A stretch of 64,000 nucleotides of DNA from Jeotgalicoccus psychrophilus DSM 19085 (GTDB lineage Bacteria > Bacillota > Bacilli > Staphylococcales > Salinicoccaceae), in NCBI RefSeq assembly GCF_000425845.1, contig NZ_KE384464.1, positions 209,005-273,004 of the forward strand. Direction: 5' to 3'. The notes below the pieces were generated by a model. It did not search any database. It had not been told where the DNA came from and saw only the letters and a list, made by a program, of their open reading frames with translations. The translations under genes and the position numbers were made by a program. Numbering within the stretch: position 1 is the stretch's first letter; every line of letters begins with the position of its first letter. Below, one piece after another: positions 1 to 7,897 of this stretch.

Positions 1-70
1 ATGAAAATTTTATCACTGAAACATACCCCTTTGTTAACAGTGAAAAATTTCTCCCATCCCCTTTGTTTGA

Positions 71-103
71 GTAGCACATTATAGAAGATGTGCTACTTTT
101 TTT
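71..103 (+). terminator. Rho-independent terminator
   Basis: Nine-base stem (71-79 with 88-96, GTAGCACAT/ATGTGCTAC), eight-base loop, then seven T. It is oriented to end a rightward gene lying mostly or wholly left of the window. Confidence 0.75.
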
Positions 104-135
104 ATGCGCATTTTTAACTGAATATTATAAATTAT

Positions 136-169
136 AAAACCATCTGTGACATATGTCACAGATGGTTTT
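136..169. promoter_or_regulatory. Crp/Fnr-type operator in a 34-bp perfect palindrome
   Basis: Bases 136-169 form a perfect palindrome with TGTGA-N6-TCACA (145-160) at its centre, the full consensus of Crp/Fnr-family regulators. The centre (152.5) lies about 41 bases before the expected transcription start of the TATAAT promoter at 181-186, the spacing used by class II activators. A T-rich stretch follows, so the RNA could also act as a terminator of upstream transcription. A regulator gene of the matching family lies just beyond the operon. Confidence 0.75.
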
Positions 170-180
170 TTTTATTTATA

Positions 181-186
181 TATAAT
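181..186 (+). promoter_or_regulatory. -10 box (TATAAT) of the heme-copper operon
   Basis: Perfect TATAAT with no recognisable -35 at the right distance, as expected of an activator-dependent promoter. Start of transcription would be near base 193; the first gene starts at 219 behind the strong ribosome binding site GGGAGGG. Confidence 0.6.
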
Positions 187-218
187 TGAAGTAAGGAAAT
201 AATCAGGGAGGGACGTCT

Positions 219-368
219 ATGAGTAAGGAAAACGAACAAAAAAATGAGCTCATCACCGATGACAAAGAATCGCTGAAGGGCACACTGTTTGCAACGATTG
301 TATTCGTCGGAGGAGCCATAGTGTTATGGACACTCGTATTGCTCATATTATTTATTATGCGTTTTTAA
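219..368 (+). CDS. Small membrane subunit, cytochrome oxidase subunit IIa type
   Basis: A 49-residue protein: about 20 charged and polar residues, then one hydrophobic helix (roughly residues 24-46) ending in Met-Arg-Phe. B-family (ba3-type) heme-copper enzymes carry such a single-helix subunit IIa, encoded just before subunit II as here. The start ATG is preceded by GGGAGGG at a good distance, and the gene ends 18 bases before the next start. The call rests on size, topology and position, since the sequence is too short for more. It is the first gene of the operon under the Crp/Fnr-type operator. Confidence 0.7.
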   Translation: MSKENEQKNELITDDKESLKGTLFATIVFVGGAIVLWTLVLLILFIMRF

Positions 369-386
369 AAAGAGGGGGATCAGGAA

Positions 387-857
387 ATGAAAATGCACAA
401 ATTTGAAGAAATCTGGCTAATTTTATCGGTAGCAGTAATTATTATTGCTATGGGTATTACAGGTTATCAGGCATTTGCTCTCGGTATGGGACCGCCGAGT
501 CATAAAGAAACGATAGATCCTGCACAGGTGGAAACGACAGCACCTTTTGATAATCCGGGAGTATATGAAGTCGGAGACAATGAGTATGAAGTGGTTATGA
601 CGCTGGAAGCCTTCCAGTTTGTACCGAATGAAATTACAGTGCCAAAAGGTGCAGAAGTTACATTTATTATGACATCGAAAGATGTGGTTCATGGTGTTAA
701 CGTGCCGCACACAAATTTAAATACGATGGTCATGCCCGGTCACATACAAAAAATTACACAGACATTTCATGATTCAGAAGAATTCATTATGATTTGTAAT
801 GAATATTGCGGTACCGGACATAACATGATGTCCGCCACAATAACGGTGGAGGAGTGA
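387..857 (+). CDS. Heme-copper enzyme subunit II with CuA centre
   Basis: A 156-residue protein with one N-terminal membrane anchor (about residues 8-31) and an extracellular cupredoxin domain. All CuA ligands are visible: His102, Cys137, Glu139, Cys141, His145 and Met148 in the pattern CNEYCGTGHNMM. The short single-anchor form is typical of B-family (ba3-type) enzymes. The CuA centre accepts electrons from cytochrome c and passes them to subunit I. A CuA subunit is also present in the heme-copper NO reductases encoded by norSY-type clusters and in the CuA-NOR of Bacillus, so it does not decide between oxygen and NO as substrate. Confidence 0.9.
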   Translation: MKMHKFEEIWLILSVAVIIIAMGITGYQAFALGMGPPSHKETIDPAQVETTAPFDNPGVYEVGDNEYEVVMTLEAFQFVPNEITVPKGAEVTFIMTSKDVVHGVNVPHTNLNTMVMPGHIQKITQTFHDSEEFIMICNEYCGTGHNMMSATITVEE

Positions 858-861
858 TGGC

Positions 862-2496
862 ATGGAAAGCTTAAGAAAAGTACAGGTAAGTTCTCTGGCA
901 CTAACTAACTTTGCGGCCGCGTTCATCCTGCTTTTGCTTGGCGGATTGTTCGGATTAATTCAAGGATTGAACAGAGCGGGAGTGCTTGAAATTGTCGGCG
1001 GGCTGAATTATTACGAACTGCTGACTGCACATGGTATCTTTTTAATTTTAGGTTTTACTACATTATTTATGAACGGCTATCTGTATTCAGCTGTAGATTA
1101 TGTGCTCGGCGGATTATCTAAAACCGTGAGAGTGCTCGGCTGGCTCAGTTTTTCGAGTTTTGTTGCAGGTGCACTGCTAGTTACAGTAATGGTACTTGCA
1201 GGCGAAGCAACGGTACTGTATACATTTTACGCACCGATGGCTGCCAGCCCGTGGTTCTACATCGGCCTCGTTTTCGTAGTACTGAGTATCTGGCTGTCCG
1301 CAGCAGGTGTATTTATCAGCGCATTCACATGGAAGAAGCGGAACAAAGGCAAACATCTTCCGCTGTTCGCATTCTTTGCAGTCGGGGTATACGTGCTCGT
1401 GACATTTGGTTCACTTGGCGTGACGTGGGAAGTATTAATGTTGATTCCATGGGCTTTCGGCTGGACTGAGACGATAAACGTCCTGCTTACAAGAACGTTG
1501 TTCTGGAGCTTTGGACATACACTCGTTAACGTCTGGTATCTGGTTGCTGTATCTGCCTGGTACATCGTGCTGCCAAAAGTAATCGGCGGTAAAATATTCA
1601 GCGATAGCCTCGCAAGACTCGTTGTGATTCTTATTGTAATTCTGAACGTGCCCGGAGGATTCCACCACCAGATTGTGGACCCGGGATTCACTGAAGGCCT
1701 TAAGTTTATGCACTTATTTATGAGTCTCGCTATCGGGTTCCCTTCACTGATGACAGCATTTGCACTGTTTGCAACGCTTGAGCGTGCAGGACGTAATAAA
1801 GGCGGCAAAGGTCTTTTCGGCTGGTTCTTTAAACTGCCGTGGAAAGACGTTCGCTTCATTACGATAATGCTTGCGATGATTTCATTTATCTTCGGGGGAG
1901 CAGGGGGAATTGCGCAGACCAATAATCAGCTGAATCAAGTTGTTCACAACACGATGTGGGTTGTCGGTCATTTCCACGTCACTGTTGGAGTGGCCGTAGT
2001 CCTGACATTCTTCGGATTGATGTACTGGCTTATCCCGCATCTGTCGGGACGTATTATGACTTCGAAAATTCATAATCTAGGTATATGGCAGACGATGTTC
2101 TGGACAGTAGGAATGTTGTTCATGACAATCTCAATGTCAGCAGTTGGACTGATGGGGTCACCGCGCAGAACGGAGTATACAACATACGGTGATAGTGCAA
2201 CAGCCCTCGGCTGGGATCCGTACCTGCTGTTTGTCGGTGCAGGCGGAACGCTGCTCTTTATCGGCGTTGTACTGATGGTTTATATAGTGTTTAACTTAAT
2301 GTTCTTTGCACCAAAAGGTTATACGGAATTTATGGCAGCTTCTGATGAAGGTCTGCACCATACACCAAAATGGACGGAAAACTGGGGACTGTGGGTCGTG
2401 CTTGCAATCGTTATTATATCTATGGGATATGTCGTGCCGATTATTGATATTATCGAAAATGCACCGCCGGGTTCACCGCCAATCAGAACATGGTAA
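862..2496 (+). CDS. Heme-copper subunit I lacking the active-site Tyr; probable NO reductase
   Basis: A 544-residue polytopic protein of the B-family. Heme and CuB ligands are all present: His57 and His372 (low-spin heme), His370 (high-spin heme), His219, His268 and His269 (CuB). In oxygen-reducing relatives CuB His is followed four residues later by the cross-linked Tyr (HPxVY in Thermus ba3); here the stretch reads HTLVN, so Asn223 replaces it. The Tyr seven residues further (Thermus Tyr244, K-channel) is Val230. Loss of this Tyr is a mark of NO reductases of the superfamily, and the order subunit II, subunit I, SCO, membrane protein matches norSY-senC-orf1. Membrane-family call is firm; substrate is inferred. 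Confidence 0.85.
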   Translation: MESLRKVQVSSLALTNFAAAFILLLLGGLFGLIQGLNRAGVLEIVGGLNYYELLTAHGIFLILGFTTLFMNGYLYSAVDYVLGGLSKTVRVLGWLSFSSFVAGALLVTVMVLAGEATVLYTFYAPMAASPWFYIGLVFVVLSIWLSAAGVFISAFTWKKRNKGKHLPLFAFFAVGVYVLVTFGSLGVTWEVLMLIPWAFGWTETINVLLTRTLFWSFGHTLVNVWYLVAVSAWYIVLPKVIGGKIFSDSLARLVVILIVILNVPGGFHHQIVDPGFTEGLKFMHLFMSLAIGFPSLMTAFALFATLERAGRNKGGKGLFGWFFKLPWKDVRFITIMLAMISFIFGGAGGIAQTNNQLNQVVHNTMWVVGHFHVTVGVAVVLTFFGLMYWLIPHLSGRIMTSKIHNLGIWQTMFWTVGMLFMTISMSAVGLMGSPRRTEYTTYGDSATALGWDPYLLFVGAGGTLLFIGVVLMVYIVFNLMFFAPKGYTEFMAASDEGLHHTPKWTENWGLWVVLAIVIISMGYVVPIIDIIENAPPGSPPIRTW

Positions 2497-2525
2497 TACG
2501 GAAATTTTAAAGGAGGATGGATACT

Positions 2526-3149
2526 GTGAAAAAAGACATTGCTGCAAGTATCGGTATAGTCATATTCGGTATCATCCTCCTGTTTTTTACGACAAACGGG
2601 TTTACTGCATTTACAATGGAACAGCAGCGAATCCAGGATTTGCAAACACAGCCGCCTGAGTTTCCGGACATTGAAGTGGTCGATCAGACAGGGGAGTCAT
2701 TTAACTTTAAAGATTTTGAAGGAAAGCATGTATTAATGACATTCATCTATACGTCATGTGCTGCGGCTTGCCCTGAAATGACGACGAATATGAAGTACGT
2801 ATACGAGAAGACAGACGATAAATACTTCGAAGAAGACCTGATATTTTTAAGCGTGTCATTTGATATGGAGCGAGATACAGTTGAAGTACTGGACCGTTAT
2901 GCTGAATATTTCAACGCAGATCCCGCATCGTGGAAAATGCTAAGAGTACTTGATGATAATGACCTTGAAATACTGCTTGATACTTACGGAGTTACAGTAA
3001 TACCTGAAGGTGATACTGATTATCAGCATAATACGTCATTTTATATTTTAAATCCTGAAGGGCAATTAACAGAAGTCCTTAATTTTAAAGAGCCGGATAT
3101 CGCAGCGGAAATTTTGACGGAACATCTTGAAGAACAGGAGGAAAAGTAA
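2526..3149 (+). CDS. SCO1/SenC-type copper chaperone
   Basis: A 207-residue thioredoxin-fold protein anchored by one N-terminal helix (about residues 5-25). It has the SCO copper site: CAAAC (Cys78 and Cys82) and a distant His168. SCO proteins deliver copper to the CuA centre of subunit II. The GTG at 2526 is preferred because AGGAGGA (2511-2517) lies eight bases before it; an in-frame ATG at 2517 overlaps that ribosome binding site. The gene follows subunit I by 29 bases, and its stop shares a base with the next start. Confidence 0.88.
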   Translation: MKKDIAASIGIVIFGIILLFFTTNGFTAFTMEQQRIQDLQTQPPEFPDIEVVDQTGESFNFKDFEGKHVLMTFIYTSCAAACPEMTTNMKYVYEKTDDKYFEEDLIFLSVSFDMERDTVEVLDRYAEYFNADPASWKMLRVLDDNDLEILLDTYGVTVIPEGDTDYQHNTSFYILNPEGQLTEVLNFKEPDIAAEILTEHLEEQEEK

Positions 3150-3721
3150 TGAGACAATTTTACTATGGTCTGGCACTCCTTCTGTTTCTCGCACTGCCGC
3201 CTGTCCGTCATCTCATGGAATCTATTATGGCGATGCACATGCACATGCAGATGATGCTGCTGTTCGTTTCAGGACTTCTCATGTCTCCTTTTATACAGAA
3301 GAAAATCCCCGGGGTGTTTGCAAAGTTTAACAAAACGGGGTATCCGGGGCTGCTGCTGTTTTTAATTATTCTCTTTTACTGGATGCTGCCGAGAACGATG
3401 GATGAATCATTGGAAATATGGTCAGTGGAACTGTTCAAGTTTATATCGCTGCCGTTTCTGGCCGGAGTACCTCTCAGGGACAGCTGGCCGAAACTGCGTG
3501 AAGCGGCACAGGTTTCATTCTTTCTCATACTTGGTGTTATCTTTTCAGCTTTAAGCTATTTGTATGTCTTTTCGGAAAGTACGCTGTGCAACAACTATTT
3601 AATGACAGATCAGAAAACTGTAGGTTACGGTTTTATGTTTCTGGCAGTAAGTATACTGATTTACGTATTGCTGATGCTGTTTACCGATCAGCGGCAGTAT
3701 TTTGAACAGGATAGCGGGTAG
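3149..3721 (+). CDS. Membrane protein with His/Met-rich motif, last gene of heme-copper operon
   Basis: A 190-residue membrane protein with about five hydrophobic helices. Residues 23-34 contain a dense Met/His pattern (MESIMAMHMHMQM) at the end of the first helix, which could bind copper. Its start ATG overlaps the stop of the SCO gene (TAATG), implying coupled translation. Position and type match the membrane-protein orf1 that closes norSY-senC-orf1 clusters; a role in copper insertion or assembly is inferred only. I do not recognise a named family. Confidence 0.7.
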   Translation: MRQFYYGLALLLFLALPPVRHLMESIMAMHMHMQMMLLFVSGLLMSPFIQKKIPGVFAKFNKTGYPGLLLFLIILFYWMLPRTMDESLEIWSVELFKFISLPFLAGVPLRDSWPKLREAAQVSFFLILGVIFSALSYLYVFSESTLCNNYLMTDQKTVGYGFMFLAVSILIYVLLMLFTDQRQYFEQDSG

Positions 3722-4407
3722 TTATTTTAAAGTAATATAATTATTAATTTTTACTGTATTGAGAATAATATAGCCCTCTTTATTTTCATACATTAAACCC
3801 AGCTTTTTAAACAGTGAAATATTACGGCTGACTGTTTCCCTTGATAAACCGATCATGCTGCCGATATCCTGTTTGGTTACACGAAGTGTAATAAGTGAAT
3901 TGTCCTCGTCTATATCCTTACCGTAACTGACGGCGAGTCTTAAAATAGATTTCAGCAGCTGTTCATCGGCAGGGTGGAGAATTTTATCATATAGACGGTT
4001 TTGCAGGTCGACAATCATCGAACCTAAATATTTAAACATTTTATCATTATATCACTATGGTTTTTCAGCAGTGTTTCGAAATCTGCTTTTCCAATCATGA
4101 GTACTTTGATTTCATTCATCGACACAGCATTGGCGGGATAAGGATCATCACGGAAGATTGCATGATGGGGAACCATTTCCCCGGCGCCGAAAAAATTGAC
4201 AATCTGTTCACGTCCATCAGCGCTGTATCGGTATACTTTTATGTTGCCATCGATTATAAAAAAGAAATATTCCATTTGATCGTGCTGATAAAATAAATGA
4301 TTGGATTTATGGAAATGTCTGATATGAGTAATTTTAGCAATTTCCTGCTGTTCCTCATCAGTCAGCGTGTTAAATATAGTGATTTGAGAGATTAAGTCTT
4401 TAAGCAT
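3722..4407 (-). pseudogene. Crp/Fnr-family regulator, split by a one-base frameshift
   Basis: The first reading frame (4407 to 4024) encodes a cyclic-nucleotide-type sensor domain (residues 1-115), the second (4039 to 3722) the helix-turn-helix half with recognition helix SRETVSR, whose Arg, Glu and Arg contact TGTGA sites in this family. Joining them needs one extra A in the A4 run around 4036-4039; the joint would then read IMIKMFKYLG without a gap. Either the gene is recently inactivated, or the base is a sequencing error. It converges on the heme-copper operon, whose promoter carries a consensus Crp/Fnr site, so it is the obvious candidate regulator. No cysteine cluster for Fe-S binding is apparent in the sensor half. 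Confidence 0.8.
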
Positions 4408-4445
4408 AGATTTCTACCCCCCTTGTTCCTTCCAGTATAATACAA

Positions 4446-4490
4446 AAAAACGTCCCGTATATGCTGTTTTCAGCTGTACGGGACGTTTTT
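4446..4490 (-). terminator. Terminator of the spxH operon
   Basis: Fourteen-base stem (AAAAACGTCCCGTA/TACGGGACGTTTTT) with a 17-base loop just after the yjbH stop, followed on the minus strand by a T run. It separates the yjbH-yjbI-yjbK operon from the Crp/Fnr gene. Confidence 0.85.
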
Positions 4491-4494
4491 AAAT

Positions 4495-5295
4495 TTATAT
4501 TTTAGTCTGCAGCGGAATTGAAGATTGTTTAAGCTGATAAAAAGACTGATTGTTTAAGTTGACTTCATCTATCAGGCGCTGCAGGCGCAGCTTCTTCAGT
4601 TCATTCAGCAGTAATCCAGCACGCCATTCGAAAATAGTTTTCAATTCATCAAAACTGACGAGTTCGTGTGCCCTGATGTAGTCGATAATACTTGGAAGCT
4701 GTCTTTTTTCTATTTCAATACCAATCAGCTCATTAATAATATAAGTGTAGATGTGATACGGATAACAGCCGTCGACTTTAACGCCTTGTGATTTCACATC
4801 GCCCGAGAAAAAGACCATGGCAGGCAGATTTTCGATATCCATTTCCCTGAAGACAGATAAATCGTACTTCAGCATTGCATCGAGTGTCGGCGAGTGCAGG
4901 TCCTCATGGAATGAATTTAAATCGATTCCCGCGAGTCTCGCACTCTCATCTATCATATCTTTAGTACAGATTGTATTAACCGGGTTAATCCGGTTAAATA
5001 TATATCTGATAAAAGCACGGGCCTTTGACTGCCCTTGGATTTCCGCGGCTTTATAAGCAAGCGCAACATTATCATCACTTGCCGTAGACTGAGCCTGGCA
5101 TTTTGTCAGAACAGACAGCGACGGAGCCAGAATTTTTTTAATAGTAATATGTCCGCGGTATTCAATCAGTAATTTATTGATTATGGGTTCCATAGCAATA
5201 CAGTCATTTGAAAATGGATCAAAGAAATAAAAGATTTCGACTGTATGATCCGACTGCTCCAATAACAGCAGGTCTTCACTATTATTTTTGCTCAC
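4495..5295 (-). CDS. spxH: SpxH/YjbH-type ClpXP adaptor, DsbA-like
   Basis: A 266-residue protein with a DsbA-like thioredoxin fold at the N-terminus and a helical C-terminus, as in YjbH/SpxH, the adaptor that hands the redox regulator Spx to ClpXP. The family's CxxC position reads SNDC (Ser29 and Cys32), so only the second cysteine remains. GTG at 5295 is preferred over GTG at 5304, which sits directly on the ribosome binding site GAGGTGA. It is the last gene of the operon with yjbK and yjbI; the same gene order occurs in Bacillus. Function follows from family and context. Confidence 0.8.
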   Translation of the reverse strand: MSKNNSEDLLLLEQSDHTVEIFYFFDPFSNDCIAMEPIINKLLIEYRGHITIKKILAPSLSVLTKCQAQSTASDDNVALAYKAAEIQGQSKARAFIRYIFNRINPVNTICTKDMIDESARLAGIDLNSFHEDLHSPTLDAMLKYDLSVFREMDIENLPAMVFFSGDVKSQGVKVDGCYPYHIYTYIINELIGIEIEKRQLPSIIDYIRAHELVSFDELKTIFEWRAGLLLNELKKLRLQRLIDEVNLNNQSFYQLKQSSIPLQTKI

Positions 5296-5327
5296 GTATT
5301 TCACCTCTGTATTTTTGTTGAAGGCAG

Positions 5328-5696
5328 TTAATATTCACTGTTTACCATATGCTTTGCAGTGAGAGTGTAGCGTGCCATCAAATACTCACGTAATTCATCT
5401 TCTATCTCGACGTCCAGTATTGCCTGGTTCATATTTTCAAGCCAGGCTTCACCAGCTGCAGGTGAGATTTTAAAAGGCATATGCCTCGCCCTGAGCATCG
5501 GATGGCCGTATTGTTCATTATATAAATTCGGTCCGCCGAGGAACTGTGTTTGAAACAGTTTCTGTTTATAAGCAGTTTCGGTAAAATCCTCGGGAAAAAG
5601 ATGATTAATCCGGTCGTCATTTTTAACATAGTCATAAAATATATCTATCATCTTATGGAGCTTTTCCTCACCAATTTCTTTATATGCTAAAGGCAT
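5328..5696 (-). CDS. yjbI: Group II truncated haemoglobin YjbI
   Basis: A 122-residue globin of the trHbII type. The motif running from QFLGGP to RARHMPF is characteristic, with His72 as proximal heme ligand, Trp85 at the G8 position and Tyr residues at 21 and 23 for the distal pocket. Such globins bind oxygen and NO, and YjbI is encoded beside yjbH in Bacillus and staphylococci, where it is tied to oxidative protection. Its start shares a base with the stop of yjbK (TGATG), so the two are translationally coupled. It lies 4 kb from the probable NO reductase. Confidence 0.9.
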   Translation of the reverse strand: MPLAYKEIGEEKLHKMIDIFYDYVKNDDRINHLFPEDFTETAYKQKLFQTQFLGGPNLYNEQYGHPMLRARHMPFKISPAAGEAWLENMNQAILDVEIEDELREYLMARYTLTAKHMVNSEY

Positions 5697-6286
5697 CAGT
5701 TAACCCCCTTTTTTTGTTTGAGTGTATTGTAAAATCGTGCGCTTTTAACAATTTCTTCTCGTCGTACGATACCATAATTATTAAGAATTTGCGTGAATTC
5801 TGCCTTTCCTGTGCCAACATCCGGCGCCTCGAATTCGAGTTCGTAGTCGATCATGCCAAGATAAATGCTCTTATCGAGAACGAGCAGACCGCTGTGTGAA
5901 GGTTTTTCAAAACGTTCAGTAATCAAGGAACCCTGAATAGAAAGGTTATTTGTCGTTATATTACGTTTCGTTAATTGTTCCCGTATATTTTCCGGAATGT
6001 TGTTTTCATTTATTATAATACCTTCTGAGAGATCGATATTTGTTAGTCCTGAGTATTCGTAAACGACATGACGTTCATCGGGGATTTTAACAGTCATCAG
6101 CTGTTTTTCATCCTGCACTCTTATTCTCAGCATTAATAAATTTTGAATAAGCTGAAGCTCATTATTATCTATGTAGTAGTTTGTTAAATGCATCGGTTTT
6201 TCGCCGGAGAAATGATCGCTCTGTATTTTACCGTATTCACTTTCCGTGAGTAAGTTTTTAAACTCTATTTCTTTTTCGAACATCAT
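5696..6286 (-). CDS. yjbK: CYTH-domain protein YjbK
   Basis: A 196-residue CYTH/triphosphate-tunnel protein: the N-terminal ExExK-type signature (EKEIEFKN) and alternating charged beta-strands are visible, ending in a C-terminal region rich in Arg and Lys. CYTH proteins hydrolyse or bind triphosphates, often polyphosphate; the substrate of YjbK-type members is not settled. ATG 6286 is chosen because AAGGAG lies six bases upstream; GTG 6292 abuts that site. It is the first gene of the yjbK-yjbI-yjbH operon and divergent from relQ. Confidence 0.8.
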   Translation of the reverse strand: MMFEKEIEFKNLLTESEYGKIQSDHFSGEKPMHLTNYYIDNNELQLIQNLLMLRIRVQDEKQLMTVKIPDERHVVYEYSGLTNIDLSEGIIINENNIPENIREQLTKRNITTNNLSIQGSLITERFEKPSHSGLLVLDKSIYLGMIDYELEFEAPDVGTGKAEFTQILNNYGIVRREEIVKSARFYNTLKQKKGVN

Positions 6287-6436
6287 TACCACTCCTTACA
6301 GTTATTATCCTTAAATTTTTTAAACCTGTAAAGCAAACAGATTCTATATATAAGCTTTCACGGAATATGGTAGAATAAATTACGTCAGATGTAAAAAATA
6401 TCGGCCTTTACAGTGGAGTCTGGAGGATGAATTTAA

Positions 6437-7057
6437 TTGGAAGAATGGAGTATATTTTTAGCCCCGTACAGACAGGCGGTGGAAGAACTGAAAATTAAGC
6501 TTAAAGGGATTCGAAAAGACTATCAGATTACGAGTCAATCTTCACCGGTAGAATTTGTAACATCGAGAGTCAAACCCGTACAAAGTATAATAGAAAAGGC
6601 GAGTACGAGAAACATTCCTTATGATAATCTGCGTGCACAAATGTACGATATCGCGGGCATACGTATTATGTGCCAGTTTGTTGATGATATTAATGTAATT
6701 ACAGATCACATCAGGTTACGCGATGATATGAAAGTAATCGAAGAGCGGGATTACATTGAAAATACTAAAGAGAGCGGCTACCGGTCATATCATATTATTA
6801 TCGAGTATCCTGTTGAGAGTGTGAATGGCAAGATTAATATTCTTGCTGAAATTCAAATTCGTACGCTCGCGATGAATTTCTGGGCAACGATTGAACACAC
6901 TCTGAATTATAAATATTCAGGAGAGTATCCACCGGAAATTAAAGACCGTCTGCAAAACGCAGCTGAAGCGGCATATTTACTTGATAAGGAAATGTCGGAA
7001 ATCAGAGAAGAAGTTCAGGAAGCGCAGAAATACTTTTCCAAGAAGCGCAATATATAA
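6437..7057 (+). CDS. relQ: Small alarmone synthetase RelQ (YjbM)
   Basis: A 206-residue stand-alone (p)ppGpp synthetase domain without hydrolase or regulatory parts, the usual RelQ length. Signature stretches are RAQMYDIAGIRI (catalytic Asp71), GYRSYHIII and EIQIRTLAMNFW (Glu138). RelQ transfers pyrophosphate from ATP to GDP or GTP in the stringent response, and staphylococcal homologues respond to cell-wall stress. The start is TTG, nine bases after GGAGGA (6422-6427); an ATG at 6427 is in another frame. It is the first gene of relQ-nadK-mgtE. Confidence 0.92.
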   Translation: MEEWSIFLAPYRQAVEELKIKLKGIRKDYQITSQSSPVEFVTSRVKPVQSIIEKASTRNIPYDNLRAQMYDIAGIRIMCQFVDDINVITDHIRLRDDMKVIEERDYIENTKESGYRSYHIIIEYPVESVNGKINILAEIQIRTLAMNFWATIEHTLNYKYSGEYPPEIKDRLQNAAEAAYLLDKEMSEIREEVQEAQKYFSKKRNI

Positions 7058-7075
7058 ACGAAATCAGGTGATGAT

Positions 7076-7870
7076 ATGAGATTTGCTATAGTTTCAAAAG
7101 GGGATACAAAATCGAATGCACTGACTGATAAGATGATGAACTACATGCTCGAGATGGATATGGTTCTCGATGAAAAGTCGCCGGAAATTGTTGTTTCTGT
7201 CGGAGGTGACGGTACATTGCTGCAGGCATTTCACCGCTATCAGCATATTGTCGGTGAAGTATCATTTGTCGGTGTGCATACAGGACATCTTGGATTTTAC
7301 GCCGACTGGGGACAGGATGAAGTTGAACGCCTGATAATGGCGCTGAAAAATGATGACTTTGAAATCGTGGAATATCCGCTTGTTGAAGTGATGATTCATT
7401 ATGACCAGGTCGGTATGGAAACAAAGTATCTCGCCTTAAATGAAGCAACGCTCCGGATGACGAATGGCTCGACTCTCGTTATGGATGTGGATATTAGAAA
7501 TCGGCATTTCGAAAGGTTCAGAGGCGATGGCCTGTGCATTTCTACACCTTCAGGTTCGACTGCTTATAATAAGGCGCTTGGCGGCGCAATTATACATCCG
7601 TCCATCGAAGCGGTTCAGATGACTGAAATCGCATCGATAAACAACCGTGTTTTCCGGACAGTGGGCTCACCGCTCGTACTGCCGAAACACCATTTCGTCA
7701 ATGTCAGACCGGTAAACAGTGAAGAATACCAGATGACAATTGACCATGTAAACTTAGTGCATAAAGGTGTAAAATCGATTCAGTTTTCAGTAGCTGAAGA
7801 AAAAATACGTTTTGCACGCTTCAGGCCATTCCCGTTCTGGCAAAGAGTGCACGATTCATTCATTTCATAA
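7076..7870 (+). CDS. nadK: NAD kinase
   Basis: A 264-residue NAD kinase that phosphorylates NAD to NADP. The GGDGTLL motif (residues 43-49, with Asp45) and the downstream [15 protein letters not shown] loop are both intact. Length fits the PpnK family. The gene begins 18 bases after relQ with AGGTGATG as ribosome binding site and lies in the order known from Bacillus and staphylococci, except that the pseudouridine synthase gene rluD that normally follows is absent. Confidence 0.95.
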   Translation: MRFAIVSKGDTKSNALTDKMMNYMLEMDMVLDEKSPEIVVSVGGDGTLLQAFHRYQHIVGEVSFVGVHTGHLGFYADWGQDEVERLIMALKNDDFEIVEYPLVEVMIHYDQVGMETKYLALNEATLRMTNGSTLVMDVDIRNRHFERFRGDGLCISTPSGSTAYNKALGGAIIHPSIEAVQMTEIASINNRVFRTVGSPLVLPKHHFVNVRPVNSEEYQMTIDHVNLVHKGVKSIQFSVAEEKIRFARFRPFPFWQRVHDSFIS

Positions 7871-7897
7871 AAGTTTTTGTTGAGAGTGGGTATGAGT

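Noticed and set aside
3..74. Open frame from base 3 to a TAG at 72-74 that could be the C-terminus of an upstream gene
   Set aside because: Only 23 codons with no recognisable motif; another frame from base 1 is also open. The terminator at 71-103 suggests that a gene ends here, but the strand frame cannot be chosen.
136..169. Reading the palindrome only as a terminator
   Set aside because: It has a T-rich tail, but a separate terminator already exists at 71-103, and the TGTGA-N6-TCACA core lies at the exact activator distance from TATAAT; the operator reading is preferred and termination is kept as a possible second role.
1257..1922. 221-codon open frame on the minus strand inside the subunit I gene
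   Set aside because: Lies entirely antisense to a well-supported gene, has no ribosome binding site, and its composition reflects the codon pattern of the other strand.
862..2496. Ordinary cytochrome c oxidase annotation
   Set aside because: The missing active-site Tyr and K-channel Tyr are not what an oxygen reductase of this family should show, so the plain oxidase name would mislead.
7871..7897. M-box or other Mg riboswitch before mgtE
   Set aside because: There are only 27 bases between nadK and mgtE, too few for such an element.
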